Source of the DNA: CBDBCU01 sp965203435
GTDB lineage: Bacteria > Chloroflexota > Dehalococcoidia > Lucifugimonadales > UBA3495
NCBI GenBank assembly: GCA_965203435.1
Contig: CBDBCU010000008.1
Coordinates: 62,001-126,000, forward strand
DNA: 64,000 nt
Reading direction: 5' to 3'
Shown one piece after another: positions 41,365 to 48,858 of this stretch (position 1 is its first letter; each line of letters starts with the position of its first letter). The translations under genes and the position numbers were made by a program. Below the pieces are notes generated by a model. It made no database searches, was not told where the DNA came from, and saw only the letters and a program-made list of their open reading frames with translations.

Positions 41365-41667
41365 TATTCCGCGCTCCTTGCCGTTGGTGTTGGTTAAGGG
41401 GGCCGGTTTGGTTAGGGACTATCCGCTCACCCTGAACCTGTTGAAGGGGATCCTGAACTTGTTGCAGGACGGATAGGCCGCAACCGAACCGAACCCCTCG
41501 GCGCCTATTATAGCGCAACTTTCCGCCGCCGGATGCAAGGAAAAATCCCGGCGGCGAAATGGCGCGGCCGGCAAAACCCCTATTCCCAATTCCCCCCGCG
41601 GCCGCTATGATAGGATGAATAAAAGGGGCAAACCCGGCTTGGCGGCCGGGATCCAAAGGAGTCCGGG
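41365..41667. other. Intergenic region between lyase and ROK kinase
   Basis: A 303-base divergent intergenic region. It holds a REP3-like segment at about 41419-41475 (CCTGAACCTGTTGAAGG and TCCTGAACTTGTTGCAGG). No gene or other structure was seen. The promoters for both flanking genes probably lie here. Confidence 0.6.
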
Positions 41668-42657
41668 ATGAATCAGCAGGCGGATTTGGCGCTGGCTATG
41701 GATTGGGGCGGCACCTGGAATCGTATTGCGGTAGTGGATTGGCAAGGGGAAATCCACTGGCAATCCCGCCAGCCCAATGCGCCGGGGGCCGACCGGGCGC
41801 AGCTGCTGGCCGCCGGGGCCGGGTTGATCGAGCAGGCCCGGGATTGGTGCGGCGGCCGGGCTATTGCCGGCTTGGGCATTGCCGTCGCCGGGCCGGTGGA
41901 CGCCGCTACCGGTACGCTATTGGATCCGCCCAATCTGCCGGCCCTGAACGGCGTATCCCTCAAAGACCACTGGGCGCCGGCCCTGCCCTTTCCCGTCCAG
42001 ATTGGCAACGACGCCAACCTGGCCGCCCTGGGGGAATATCGCTATGGGGCTGGCTTGGCCGCCCGCCGGGAGCAGAACACCGCCGCCACCCTGGTTTATG
42101 TTACCGTCAGCACCGGCATTGGCGGCGGGGTCATTGACCGGGGACGGCTGTTCCTGGGGGCCAACGGAATGGCCGCCGAAATCGGCCATCAGGTAGTGGA
42201 GCGCAGCAATGCCGCCGCCCAATGCCAGTGCGGCGCGCAAGGTTGCCTGGAATCCCTGGCCTCCGGCACCGCCATTGCCCGCATTGCCCGCCGCCGGGCC
42301 GCCGAATCGGGGGCTAATTCCGAATTATCTGCCCGCAGCGCCGGAGAAATCACCGCCGAAAGCGTCTTTGCCGCCGCCGGCCGCGGCGACCCCTTGGCCG
42401 GGGAAATTGTCGAGGATGCCATCCAAACCCTGGCGGTGGGATTGGTAAATGTGCTGCATCTTTACAATCCCGACCTGCTGGTAATGGGCGGCGGCGTCTC
42501 CGCCGGGCTGGTGCGGCAGGGCTTGCTTCCCCATCTGAACACCCTGATGCTGGCCAGGGCCATGAGCGACGGCCACCGCAACTTTCGCCTGGTGCCCAGC
42601 CGCTTGGGCGATGCGGCGGGAATGTTGGGCGCGGCCGCCCTGGTGTGGGGGGACTGA
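41668..42657 (+). CDS. ROK-family sugar kinase
   Basis: A 329-residue ROK protein, most like glucokinase or N-acetylmannosamine-type kinases. The ATP-binding phosphate-1 loop is AMDWGGTWNRIAVVD. GNDANLAALGEY holds the catalytic Asp. The zinc motif is GH...CQCGAQGCLES. There is no N-terminal HTH, so it is an enzyme rather than a regulator. AAAGGAG lies before the ATG. The stop codon TGA overlaps the start of a REP2 repeat. Confidence 0.92.
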   Translation: MNQQADLALAMDWGGTWNRIAVVDWQGEIHWQSRQPNAPGADRAQLLAAGAGLIEQARDWCGGRAIAGLGIAVAGPVDAATGTLLDPPNLPALNGVSLKDHWAPALPFPVQIGNDANLAALGEYRYGAGLAARREQNTAATLVYVTVSTGIGGGVIDRGRLFLGANGMAAEIGHQVVERSNAAAQCQCGAQGCLESLASGTAIARIARRRAAESGANSELSARSAGEITAESVFAAAGRGDPLAGEIVEDAIQTLAVGLVNVLHLYNPDLLVMGGGVSAGLVRQGLLPHLNTLMLARAMSDGHRNFRLVPSRLGDAAGMLGAAALVWGD

Positions 42658-42780
42658 TTCAAACATGGATAGACAGGATAGACAGGATTTTGGTGTCTGA
42701 TTAGAAAGTTTCTTGACGGTCAAAACCGTTCTATACCGGCACCAAAATCCTGTCTATCCTGTCTATCCATGTTTGAATCA
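42655..42780. repeat. REP2 inverted repeat copy
   Basis: Two arms of about 55 bp (GATTCAAACATGGATAGACA... and its inverse) lie at 42655-42715 and 42728-42780. The ROK gene ends inside its first bases. Confidence 0.88.
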
Positions 42781-42882
42781 ACCCGGCCCTTGACCAGGGG
42801 CTAGGATAGCGCCAGAATGGGGGCGGCGCAACCTTATTCTTGCGGTTGCGGTCGGAAATTGCTGAACGGGAGGAGAGTTAAG

Positions 42883-43668
42883 ATGAAATGGTGCCGGTTT
42901 CAGTCCGAGGGCCGGGCGGCCTACGGGATTATTGAGGAGGAGCAGGTTATTGAGGTGGCCGGCAATCCCTTTGACGGCTACGAAAGGACGGCCAATCGCC
43001 GGCCGCTGAGCGCGGTCAAACTGCTGGCCCCGGTCATCCCGCCCACTTTCTACGCCGCCGGGATTAACTTCCGGGAACACGTGGCGGAAATGGCGGCCAA
43101 ACGCGGCGAGGAACCCCAGTATCCCCCGGCCGCCGACATCGGCTATCGGGCCAACAATGCCCTGGTCGCCGACGGCGATGCCATCATCGTCCCCAGCGAT
43201 GCCCACGACACCTTTCAGTACGAGGGGGAGCTGGTGGTGGTTATCGGCCGGCAGTGCAAAAAGGTTTCCGAGGCGGAAGCCCTGGACTATGTGCTGGGCT
43301 ATACCATCGGCAACGATGTGAGCGAGCGGGTGTGGCAGCGCGGCGACCGCACGATGTGGCGGGCCAAAAATACCGACACCTTTAAGCCCATGGGGCCGTG
43401 GATTGTCACCGAGGGGGTGGATCCGGAGAATTGCGAGGTGCGGATTGGGCTGAACGGCCGCCCGGTCAGCAAATACAATATGGCCGGGGCCATTTTCGGG
43501 GTGCGGCACTACATCAGCCGGATGAGCCAGTACCTGACCCTGTATCCGGGGGATGTCATTTGGATGGGCACCGACGGCGCGCCGGAAAACCTGAAGGACG
43601 GCGATGTGGTCAGCATCGAGATTGACGGCATCGGCGTCCTGAGCAACCCGGTGGTGTGGGAAAAGTAA
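42883..43668 (+). CDS. Fumarylacetoacetate hydrolase-family protein, copy 1
   Basis: A 261-residue FAH-superfamily enzyme of the 2-hydroxyhepta-2,4-diene-1,7-dioate isomerase or acylpyruvase type. TFYAAGINFREHVAE opens the catalytic region. Metal ligands are expected in FQYEGELVVVIG. GYTIGNDVSER, FKPMGPWIV and the ending YPGDVIWMGTDGAPENLKDGDVV are typical. GGGAGGAGAG precedes the ATG. Its substrate may be an aromatic ring-cleavage or acylpyruvate product. Confidence 0.92.
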   Translation: MKWCRFQSEGRAAYGIIEEEQVIEVAGNPFDGYERTANRRPLSAVKLLAPVIPPTFYAAGINFREHVAEMAAKRGEEPQYPPAADIGYRANNALVADGDAIIVPSDAHDTFQYEGELVVVIGRQCKKVSEAEALDYVLGYTIGNDVSERVWQRGDRTMWRAKNTDTFKPMGPWIVTEGVDPENCEVRIGLNGRPVSKYNMAGAIFGVRHYISRMSQYLTLYPGDVIWMGTDGAPENLKDGDVVSIEIDGIGVLSNPVVWEK

Positions 43669-43732
43669 GGGGGAAAGGTTGCCGGGCCGGAGCCGGGGCG
43701 TATCCGCATGGGGCAAGGCAGCCGGCCAGGCC

Positions 43733-45436
43733 TTATTCCTCCGGGAAAGGGAAATTCGCGATCCACAGTTCGCCCACGCCGGCCACATACTGGCCGGTGC
43801 GGAGGCGGGCGATGGGATAGGCGGGCAGCGGGACTTGCACGACGCATTGCCCCTCCTGAAATTCGCCGCCGGCCGCATAGAAGTTGAAATCCCGGTTCTC
43901 AAAGCCGGATTCCCGGTGGGCCGGCGGCAGGTCGGCCATCTCCCGCGGCGTCAAGTGCAGAAAGAAGGGATGCTCCACCTCCGCCGGGGCGCAGGCGGCT
44001 CGGACATACTGCACGGCGGTGCGCCCCTCCGCCAGGTACACCCGGAAATCGGGATTGACCGGCGCGGTGGACGGCTCTACCGGATTGCCGGCGGCGTCCA
44101 ATACCGGCGGGCGGCGGGCGGCGTCCAGTTCGGAAACCGGGGCGGCCGGGCTTGGCCCGCCGCGGCGTTGCAGGGCCGGCGCCATCCGCTGCACCATGGC
44201 CGCCGCCAGCAATTCATATCCCCGGTCATTAAAGTGGCAGCAATCATCCCGGTAAAGGGTTTCCGGGTGGTCGCGGAAAATCCCGGTCAAGTCAAAATAG
44301 TTGACGCCGCGATTCTGCAACTCCGGATTAAAGGCCCGCAACTGGGGATAACCCTGCTCCACCAGCGGCTTTTTCGGCGAATCGGGGGAATAAGCAAACT
44401 CCCGTTCCTCCGGACTCAGCGGTTTGGTATCCGGCACATACTGATTGGGCTGCAAAAAGTGGTAATAGTCGGCCCCGGCCAGTTCCGCCAACCAAGCCAG
44501 GATTACCGAGTTCCGGTACCAGACCCGGGCCGCTTCGGCAAATAATTCCGTATCCTTTTTGAGCCGGCTCCGGGGGCCGTGTTTCTCCAGGATGTAGCCG
44601 GCTTGGGTGGCCGCCAGTTCGTGATTCAGCCGGATAATTTCCCCGGCGGTTCTTTCCTGCCGCCAACGGCTCGCCAATCCAAAAACCGCGGTCCAGCGCC
44701 AGGGGGAAGTCGCCGCCGCCTGCGCCAACCGCGCCTGTTCCTGCCGCAGCACGCCGATACTCCCGGACAGCAGAATTTCCGCGCTGGTCAGCCCCACCCG
44801 CTTATCCCACCAGAGGGGAAAGAAGGGAAAGACGCCCTCATAAAGACCCTGACTCACGCTGGCGGTAATTTCATTGAACCCGTCCAGATTGATGATCAGG
44901 TCAAACTCGCCGCCCAGCTGCAAGGTATGGGCGACAATCAGCATCTGCTGGGGTTGTTTCACTCCCTCGCCGGTCAAGTCGATGATTGTCGGCTGCCGCG
45001 GCCAATTATTGGCGGCAAAGGAGCGGTTCAGGGCGTTCTGGAGCAGGGGTTTGACGCCGGCCGCTACCGAGCCGCCGAGCAAACCGATGATTACCGCATC
45101 CTCCCGCCGCTGCCGGGGCGGCATTGCATTCAGGGCGTGGCCCGGCGCGCTGTCGGTAAAGCCGTAAAAGGGATGGCGTATCCGCTGCAAGTCGAAATTC
45201 CCGGTCAAATCGTTAATAGGGGGGGGGGTAACATCGCTTGGAATATCCGCCTGACCGCCGCCATAGCCCGAGCCATAGGCGGCGTAATAGGCAATACGGG
45301 CCATCCCCTCGATCGCCAGCAGGGTCAGCAGCAACATCAGGCCGTAGTAGAGGACTTTTTTGCGGAAAGGCAAAGGGTTTTCAGCTCCCGGCGGTTCTAC
45401 TGGCCTCAAGCCGGCTATCCCATCATCCCGGTACAA
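43733..45436 (-). CDS. Membrane-anchored SGNH-like hydrolase, copy 1
   Basis: A 567-residue protein with one N-terminal membrane helix (VLYYGLMLLLTLLAIEGMARI) and an extracellular SGNH-type domain. Block I is LLGGSVAAG, block III INLDGFNEI and block V DDCCHFNDRGYELLA (the D-x-x-H pair). A separate C-terminal domain follows after about residue 420. The TTG start at 45436 lacks a clear ribosome-binding site. A closely related protein is encoded at 48859. The likely substrate is a cell-surface glycan acyl group, by family analogy only. Confidence 0.78.
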   Translation of the reverse strand: MYRDDGIAGLRPVEPPGAENPLPFRKKVLYYGLMLLLTLLAIEGMARIAYYAAYGSGYGGGQADIPSDVTPPPINDLTGNFDLQRIRHPFYGFTDSAPGHALNAMPPRQRREDAVIIGLLGGSVAAGVKPLLQNALNRSFAANNWPRQPTIIDLTGEGVKQPQQMLIVAHTLQLGGEFDLIINLDGFNEITASVSQGLYEGVFPFFPLWWDKRVGLTSAEILLSGSIGVLRQEQARLAQAAATSPWRWTAVFGLASRWRQERTAGEIIRLNHELAATQAGYILEKHGPRSRLKKDTELFAEAARVWYRNSVILAWLAELAGADYYHFLQPNQYVPDTKPLSPEEREFAYSPDSPKKPLVEQGYPQLRAFNPELQNRGVNYFDLTGIFRDHPETLYRDDCCHFNDRGYELLAAAMVQRMAPALQRRGGPSPAAPVSELDAARRPPVLDAAGNPVEPSTAPVNPDFRVYLAEGRTAVQYVRAACAPAEVEHPFFLHLTPREMADLPPAHRESGFENRDFNFYAAGGEFQEGQCVVQVPLPAYPIARLRTGQYVAGVGELWIANFPFPEE

Positions 45437-45973
45437 GGCAATTTAATGATATAATAGGATGGGCCGGCGGCGCAAGTTGGGAGCCGGGCAATCTAACTCT
45501 TGGGGGAGCCGGAGTCATCCGAGGCTAGTAGGCGCTTAAAAAGGAAAAAGCAGCCGAGGGAGAACCATGTCTCCGCGGACCGCTTTATGCAGCCCTCCCA
45601 ACCGCTGATGCCAGTGTAGCACAAGGTTTCCTTGGTGTCAACAGGTTGAATATGCCCTGCTGAGGGTAGCCGAGGAATCTGGGGCGTGTTCACTCTAATC
45701 GTTGACGACCCGGATAACCCATCCCTTTACTATGTCATTCCGAGCGTAGCCGAGGAATCTAAAAATCTTGAAATGGATTCAAGGGCAGGCATTTCAGATT
45801 CCTCGGCTACGCTCGGAATGACATAGCAGGTTGTACGCTCGGCAGGGCATCCTTCAACAAGTTCAGGATGAGCGGAAAAGGGGCAACCGGTTCAGGACGA
45901 GCGGAAAAGAGGGATGTACCATCCAAAGGGTCACTAACCGGCGTGGACACGCCAAAAATCTAAAGGAGTCATC
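45437..45973. other. Intergenic region with REP4 and REP3 repeats
   Basis: This 537-base region has no convincing gene. It contains a REP4 hairpin (arms 45733-45760 and 45797-45824), a REP4 fragment at about 45667-45683, and REP3 cores near 45850-45905. The frame at 45493-45693 is low quality. Confidence 0.75.
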
Positions 45974-46882
45974 TTGACCACGCCCGACATTTCCCCTTAT
46001 GACCCTTATCCCCGCTACCGGGTGGACGCCGGCGGCGTGGCGATGGCTTATGTGGATACCGGATATGGCGGCGGCGCGGCCGTTGCGGATGGGGAGGATG
46101 CCGTGGTTTTTCTGCACGGCAATCCCACTTTCTCTTACCTGTGGCGGAATGTTATCCCCTATCTGGAGCCGTTGGCCCGCTGCCTGGCTCCGGATTTGGC
46201 CGGCATGGGAGAATCGGGGCCGACGCCGGACGGTTCTTATCGGTTTGCCGACCATCGCCGCTATCTGGATGCCTGGTTTGACGCGGTTATTCCGGCGGGC
46301 CGGGTAACGCTGGTTATGCACGATTGGGGGTCGGCCCTGGGCTTTCATTGGGCCTATCGCCATCCGGAGCGCATTAAGGGATTGGCCTATCTGGAGGCGA
46401 TAGTGCGCCCGCTAACCCTGGGGGAATGGCCGGCGGCGGCCCGGCGGGTGTTTCAGGGGCTGCGTTCTCCGGCCGGCGAGGAAATGGCCTTGACCAACAA
46501 TGTGTTCGTGGAACGGATTTTGCCCGGCAGCGTCTTGCGGGAACTGAGCCCGGCGGCCTTGGCGGTGTATCGCCGGCCCTTTGCCGAGCCGGGGGAATCG
46601 CGCCGGCCTACCCTGGCTTGGCCCCGGGAAATACCCATCGACGGCAATCCGGCGGATGTGGCCGCCTTGGTCCAGGAATATGCCGAGGGGCTGGCCCGGA
46701 GTCCCTGGCCCAAGCTGTTCCTCAATGCCGAGCCGGGGGCCATTCTGACCGGGGCGCAACGGGAGTTCTGCCGGGCCTGGCCTAATCAGCAGGAGGTTAC
46801 GATTCCCGGAGTCCACTTCCTGCCGGAGGAATCGCCGGCCGCTGTGGGGCAAGCCCTGGCCCGGTGGTATGGGGAGTTGTAA
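45974..46882 (+). CDS. Haloalkane dehalogenase (HLD-II type)
   Basis: A 302-residue alpha/beta hydrolase that hydrolyses carbon-halogen bonds. Diagnostic residues are present: HGNPT (48-52) with the halide-binding Asn50, nucleophile Asp117 followed by Trp118 in VMHDWGSALG, Glu141 at the end of YLEAIVRP, and His281 in GVHFLPEESP. This pattern matches the DhaA/LinB group. The start is TTG with AAAGGAG upstream. Related proteins without dehalogenase activity exist, so substrate range needs testing. Confidence 0.88.
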   Translation: MTTPDISPYDPYPRYRVDAGGVAMAYVDTGYGGGAAVADGEDAVVFLHGNPTFSYLWRNVIPYLEPLARCLAPDLAGMGESGPTPDGSYRFADHRRYLDAWFDAVIPAGRVTLVMHDWGSALGFHWAYRHPERIKGLAYLEAIVRPLTLGEWPAAARRVFQGLRSPAGEEMALTNNVFVERILPGSVLRELSPAALAVYRRPFAEPGESRRPTLAWPREIPIDGNPADVAALVQEYAEGLARSPWPKLFLNAEPGAILTGAQREFCRAWPNQQEVTIPGVHFLPEESPAAVGQALARWYGEL

Positions 46883-46902
46883 GGATTGCGGGCCGGGCGC
46901 GG

Positions 46903-47280
46903 CTAATCCGCCGGCAGTTGGCCGGTTTCCCGAGCCCAGGCTTGCAGGCCGCGGCGGAAAGCCAGGGCGCCCATCGGCGCGATGACCGCTTGCAGGGCTT
47001 CCAGGATTTCCCGGGGGGTAGCCCCTTCCTGCAAGGCCAAGCGCACATGGGCTTGAATCTGCTCCACATCGGCCCGCAACGCCGCCTCCACCACGATTTG
47101 CAGCAGCTCCTTGGTCTTGCGATCCAGGGTGCGCTGGCCGGTGTAGGTGGCTGCGATGAAATCGCCGTACTTGCGGGCCCATTCCAGATCCGCCTCGGCC
47201 ATAATGCGGTGCATTTCCAGGGTATAACCCCGGCTGCGGGATTGTTCGTCCAGAAATTGCTGGGCTTCGTCGGAGGGCAT
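46903..47280 (-). CDS. Carboxymuconolactone decarboxylase-family protein without Cys
   Basis: A 125-residue AhpD/CMD-fold helical protein (RTLDRKTKELLQIVVEAALRADVEQIQAHVRLALQEGATPREILEAL). In the peroxidase members the segment before the conserved His carries a CxxC pair. Here it is ADVEQIQAH with no Cys, so a redox role is unlikely. It may be a decarboxylase-like or binding protein. It is convergent with the dehalogenase gene, 20 bases away. The ATG at 47280 follows AAGGAGC. Confidence 0.84.
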   Translation of the reverse strand: MPSDEAQQFLDEQSRSRGYTLEMHRIMAEADLEWARKYGDFIAATYTGQRTLDRKTKELLQIVVEAALRADVEQIQAHVRLALQEGATPREILEALQAVIAPMGALAFRRGLQAWARETGQLPAD

Positions 47281-47343
47281 TTTATCGCTCCTTGCCGGCA
47301 ATAATTCGGCTTTGGGGAAAGCCGGCGCCGGGGATATTATAGC

Positions 47344-47421
47344 GGTTCTGTTCGGTTGGGGGGTATTCGTCCTTAACCAAGTTCAGGATGAACGGAGCGA
47401 ATACCCCGCAACAGAACGAAC
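47344..47421. repeat. REP3 palindrome, extended form
   Basis: GTTCTGTTCGGTTGGGGGGT through AAGTTCAGGATGAACGGA to CGAATACCCCGCAACAGAAC forms a palindrome about 78 bp long, the same design as that at 12204-12272. Confidence 0.7.
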
Positions 47422-47565
47422 CCCATTATAGCGCAAAGGGGCTGGGTTTTCCAGCTCGCCGCGCCGCTTTACCGCCGGCTTGGAAATTGGTATAATGGCG
47501 GCCGCCGGGACAAAGGGGGAATCAATCCCGCCAACTTGACCGCCCGGCCCAGGAGCGGCCGGCTT

Positions 47566-47949
47566 ATGACGGAGGATAACCAGGTCAGGGCGATTTTTGC
47601 CGATGCACGGGTATTGCATACCGACGCGCTGGATATGCTGCATCAGGGCAAAATCCGCAACGCCGCGGAAAAGGCTTGGGGGGCTACCAAGCGGGCTACC
47701 GATGCCCTGATTCTGGCCCGCACCGGGGAACTGCCGGCTACTACCGCTTTGACTTCCCAAGGCATCCGCCAGCTGGCCCGGGAAAACGCCGCCCTTGCGC
47801 CGCTGGTAGGCCGCTACTATACCCGCATCGGCCAGCTGCACGGCGAATGTTTTTACAACGGGATGTGCGAACCTCGGGACGATACGGAACGCCGCATCCG
47901 GGAAACGGACGATTATATCCGGGACGCGGAACAGCAGGCCGGCCTTTAG
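47566..47949 (+). CDS. HEPN/PaREP1-like protein with intact R-x4-H
   Basis: A 127-residue helical protein. MLHQGKIRNAAEKAWGATKRATDALI matches the PaREP1-like core shared with the protein at 26257. Near the end RIGQLHGECF supplies Arg87-x4-His92, the HEPN RNase signature, and this copy therefore looks catalytically competent. It stands alone: the next gene, a methyltransferase, begins about 90 bases later. AGGAGCGGCC lies upstream of the ATG. A toxin or ribonuclease role is inferred. Confidence 0.68.
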   Translation: MTEDNQVRAIFADARVLHTDALDMLHQGKIRNAAEKAWGATKRATDALILARTGELPATTALTSQGIRQLARENAALAPLVGRYYTRIGQLHGECFYNGMCEPRDDTERRIRETDDYIRDAEQQAGL

Positions 47950-48040
47950 CCAACTAACCGGGATACCATCCATCCAACCCGCCGCCATACAAAAATCAAC
48001 CGCCGCCGGCTTTGACCGGGGCAGCGCCAGGAGGCCCGTT

Positions 48041-48691
48041 ACGCAGCCGCAGTTTCCCTTTCCGCCGGAGTATTTTGGCCGGGAGGATGAACAGGAGGAT
48101 TCCCGGTTCTATGTCCAGCCCCGGCGGGTGGTGCATATTGACGCCGGGGCTATCGCTGCCGTGGCGGCGGCTTTCCGCCGCCTCATCCCGCCGGACTCCG
48201 TTGTGCTGGATTTGATGAGCAGCTGGCGTTCCCACTGGCCGGCGGGACATCCCAAGGCCCGGCTGGTTGGGTTGGGGATGAACGCCGCGGAAATGGCGGA
48301 AAATCCGGACTTGGATGAGTATGTAGTCCACGACCTGAACCGCTGCCCGCAACTGCCCTTTGCCGACCAGTCCTTTGACGCCGCCGTTATCACCGTGTCG
48401 GTGCAGTATCTAACCCGCCCTCTGGCTGTCTTTGAGCAGCTGTACCGCATATTGAAACCCGGCGGCGTCTGCATCGTAACCTTTTCCAATCGGATGTTTC
48501 CCACTAAAGCGGTGCGGATTTGGCGGGCCACCACCGACCGGGGGCATCTGGAACTGGTCGCCGCCTATCTGGAATCCGCCGCTTTTGCGGACATTCGCGG
48601 CGGATTGACCAACCCGGAATCCAGTCCGCCGGGCGACCCGCTGTTTCTGGTGTCCGGGGTTAAGGGGGAGGACGGATTCAAACATGGATAG
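48041..48691 (+). CDS. SAM-dependent methyltransferase with apparent ACG start
   Basis: A 216-residue class I methyltransferase. VVLDLMSSWRSHWP is the SAM-binding strand of a known family, followed by VVHDLNRCPQLPFADQSFDAAVI and LKPGGVCIVTFSNRMF. No ATG, GTG or TTG opens the frame before GTG 48125, yet family-like residues (FPPEYF...FYVQPRRVVHIDAGAI) extend upstream to an ACG at 48041. That ACG has AGGAGG six bases before it. The start is thus either ACG or a mutated or misread ATG. The last six codons (DGFKHG) and the stop come from a REP2 repeat. Confidence 0.75.
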   Translation, partial: TQPQFPFPPEYFGREDEQEDSRFYVQPRRVVHIDAGAIAAVAAAFRRLIPPDSVVLDLMSSWRSHWPAGHPKARLVGLGMNAAEMAENPDLDEYVVHDLNRCPQLPFADQSFDAAVITVSVQYLTRPLAVFEQLYRILKPGGVCIVTFSNRMFPTKAVRIWRATTDRGHLELVAAYLESAAFADIRGGLTNPESSPPGDPLFLVSGVKGEDGFKHG

Positions 48692-48790
48692 ACAGGATTT
48701 GGGGTATCTGTAGAACGGTATTGACCGCCAGTACCGTTCTAATCCGATACCAGAATCCTGTTAATCCGGTCTATCCATGTTTGAATCCGT
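48672..48790. repeat. REP2 inverted repeat copy overlapping a gene end
   Basis: Arms at 48672-48720 and 48737-48790. The first arm supplies the final codons and the TAG stop of the methyltransferase. Confidence 0.87.
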
Positions 48791-48858
48791 ACTCCCCCTT
48801 TGGGCGGGAAGGACGGTAAGGGATGGCGGCCGAGAAGGACGGTTTATATGCCCTGGCC

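Noticed and set aside
45493..45693. 66-residue minus-strand frame in the intergenic repeats
   Set aside because: It reads partly through REP4 DNA, has no ribosome-binding site and no recognisable features.
48128..48691. Methyltransferase starting at the GTG of 48125/48128
   Set aside because: Family-like residues continue upstream to an ACG with a strong ribosome-binding site, so the shorter form would lose part of the fold; it remains possible.
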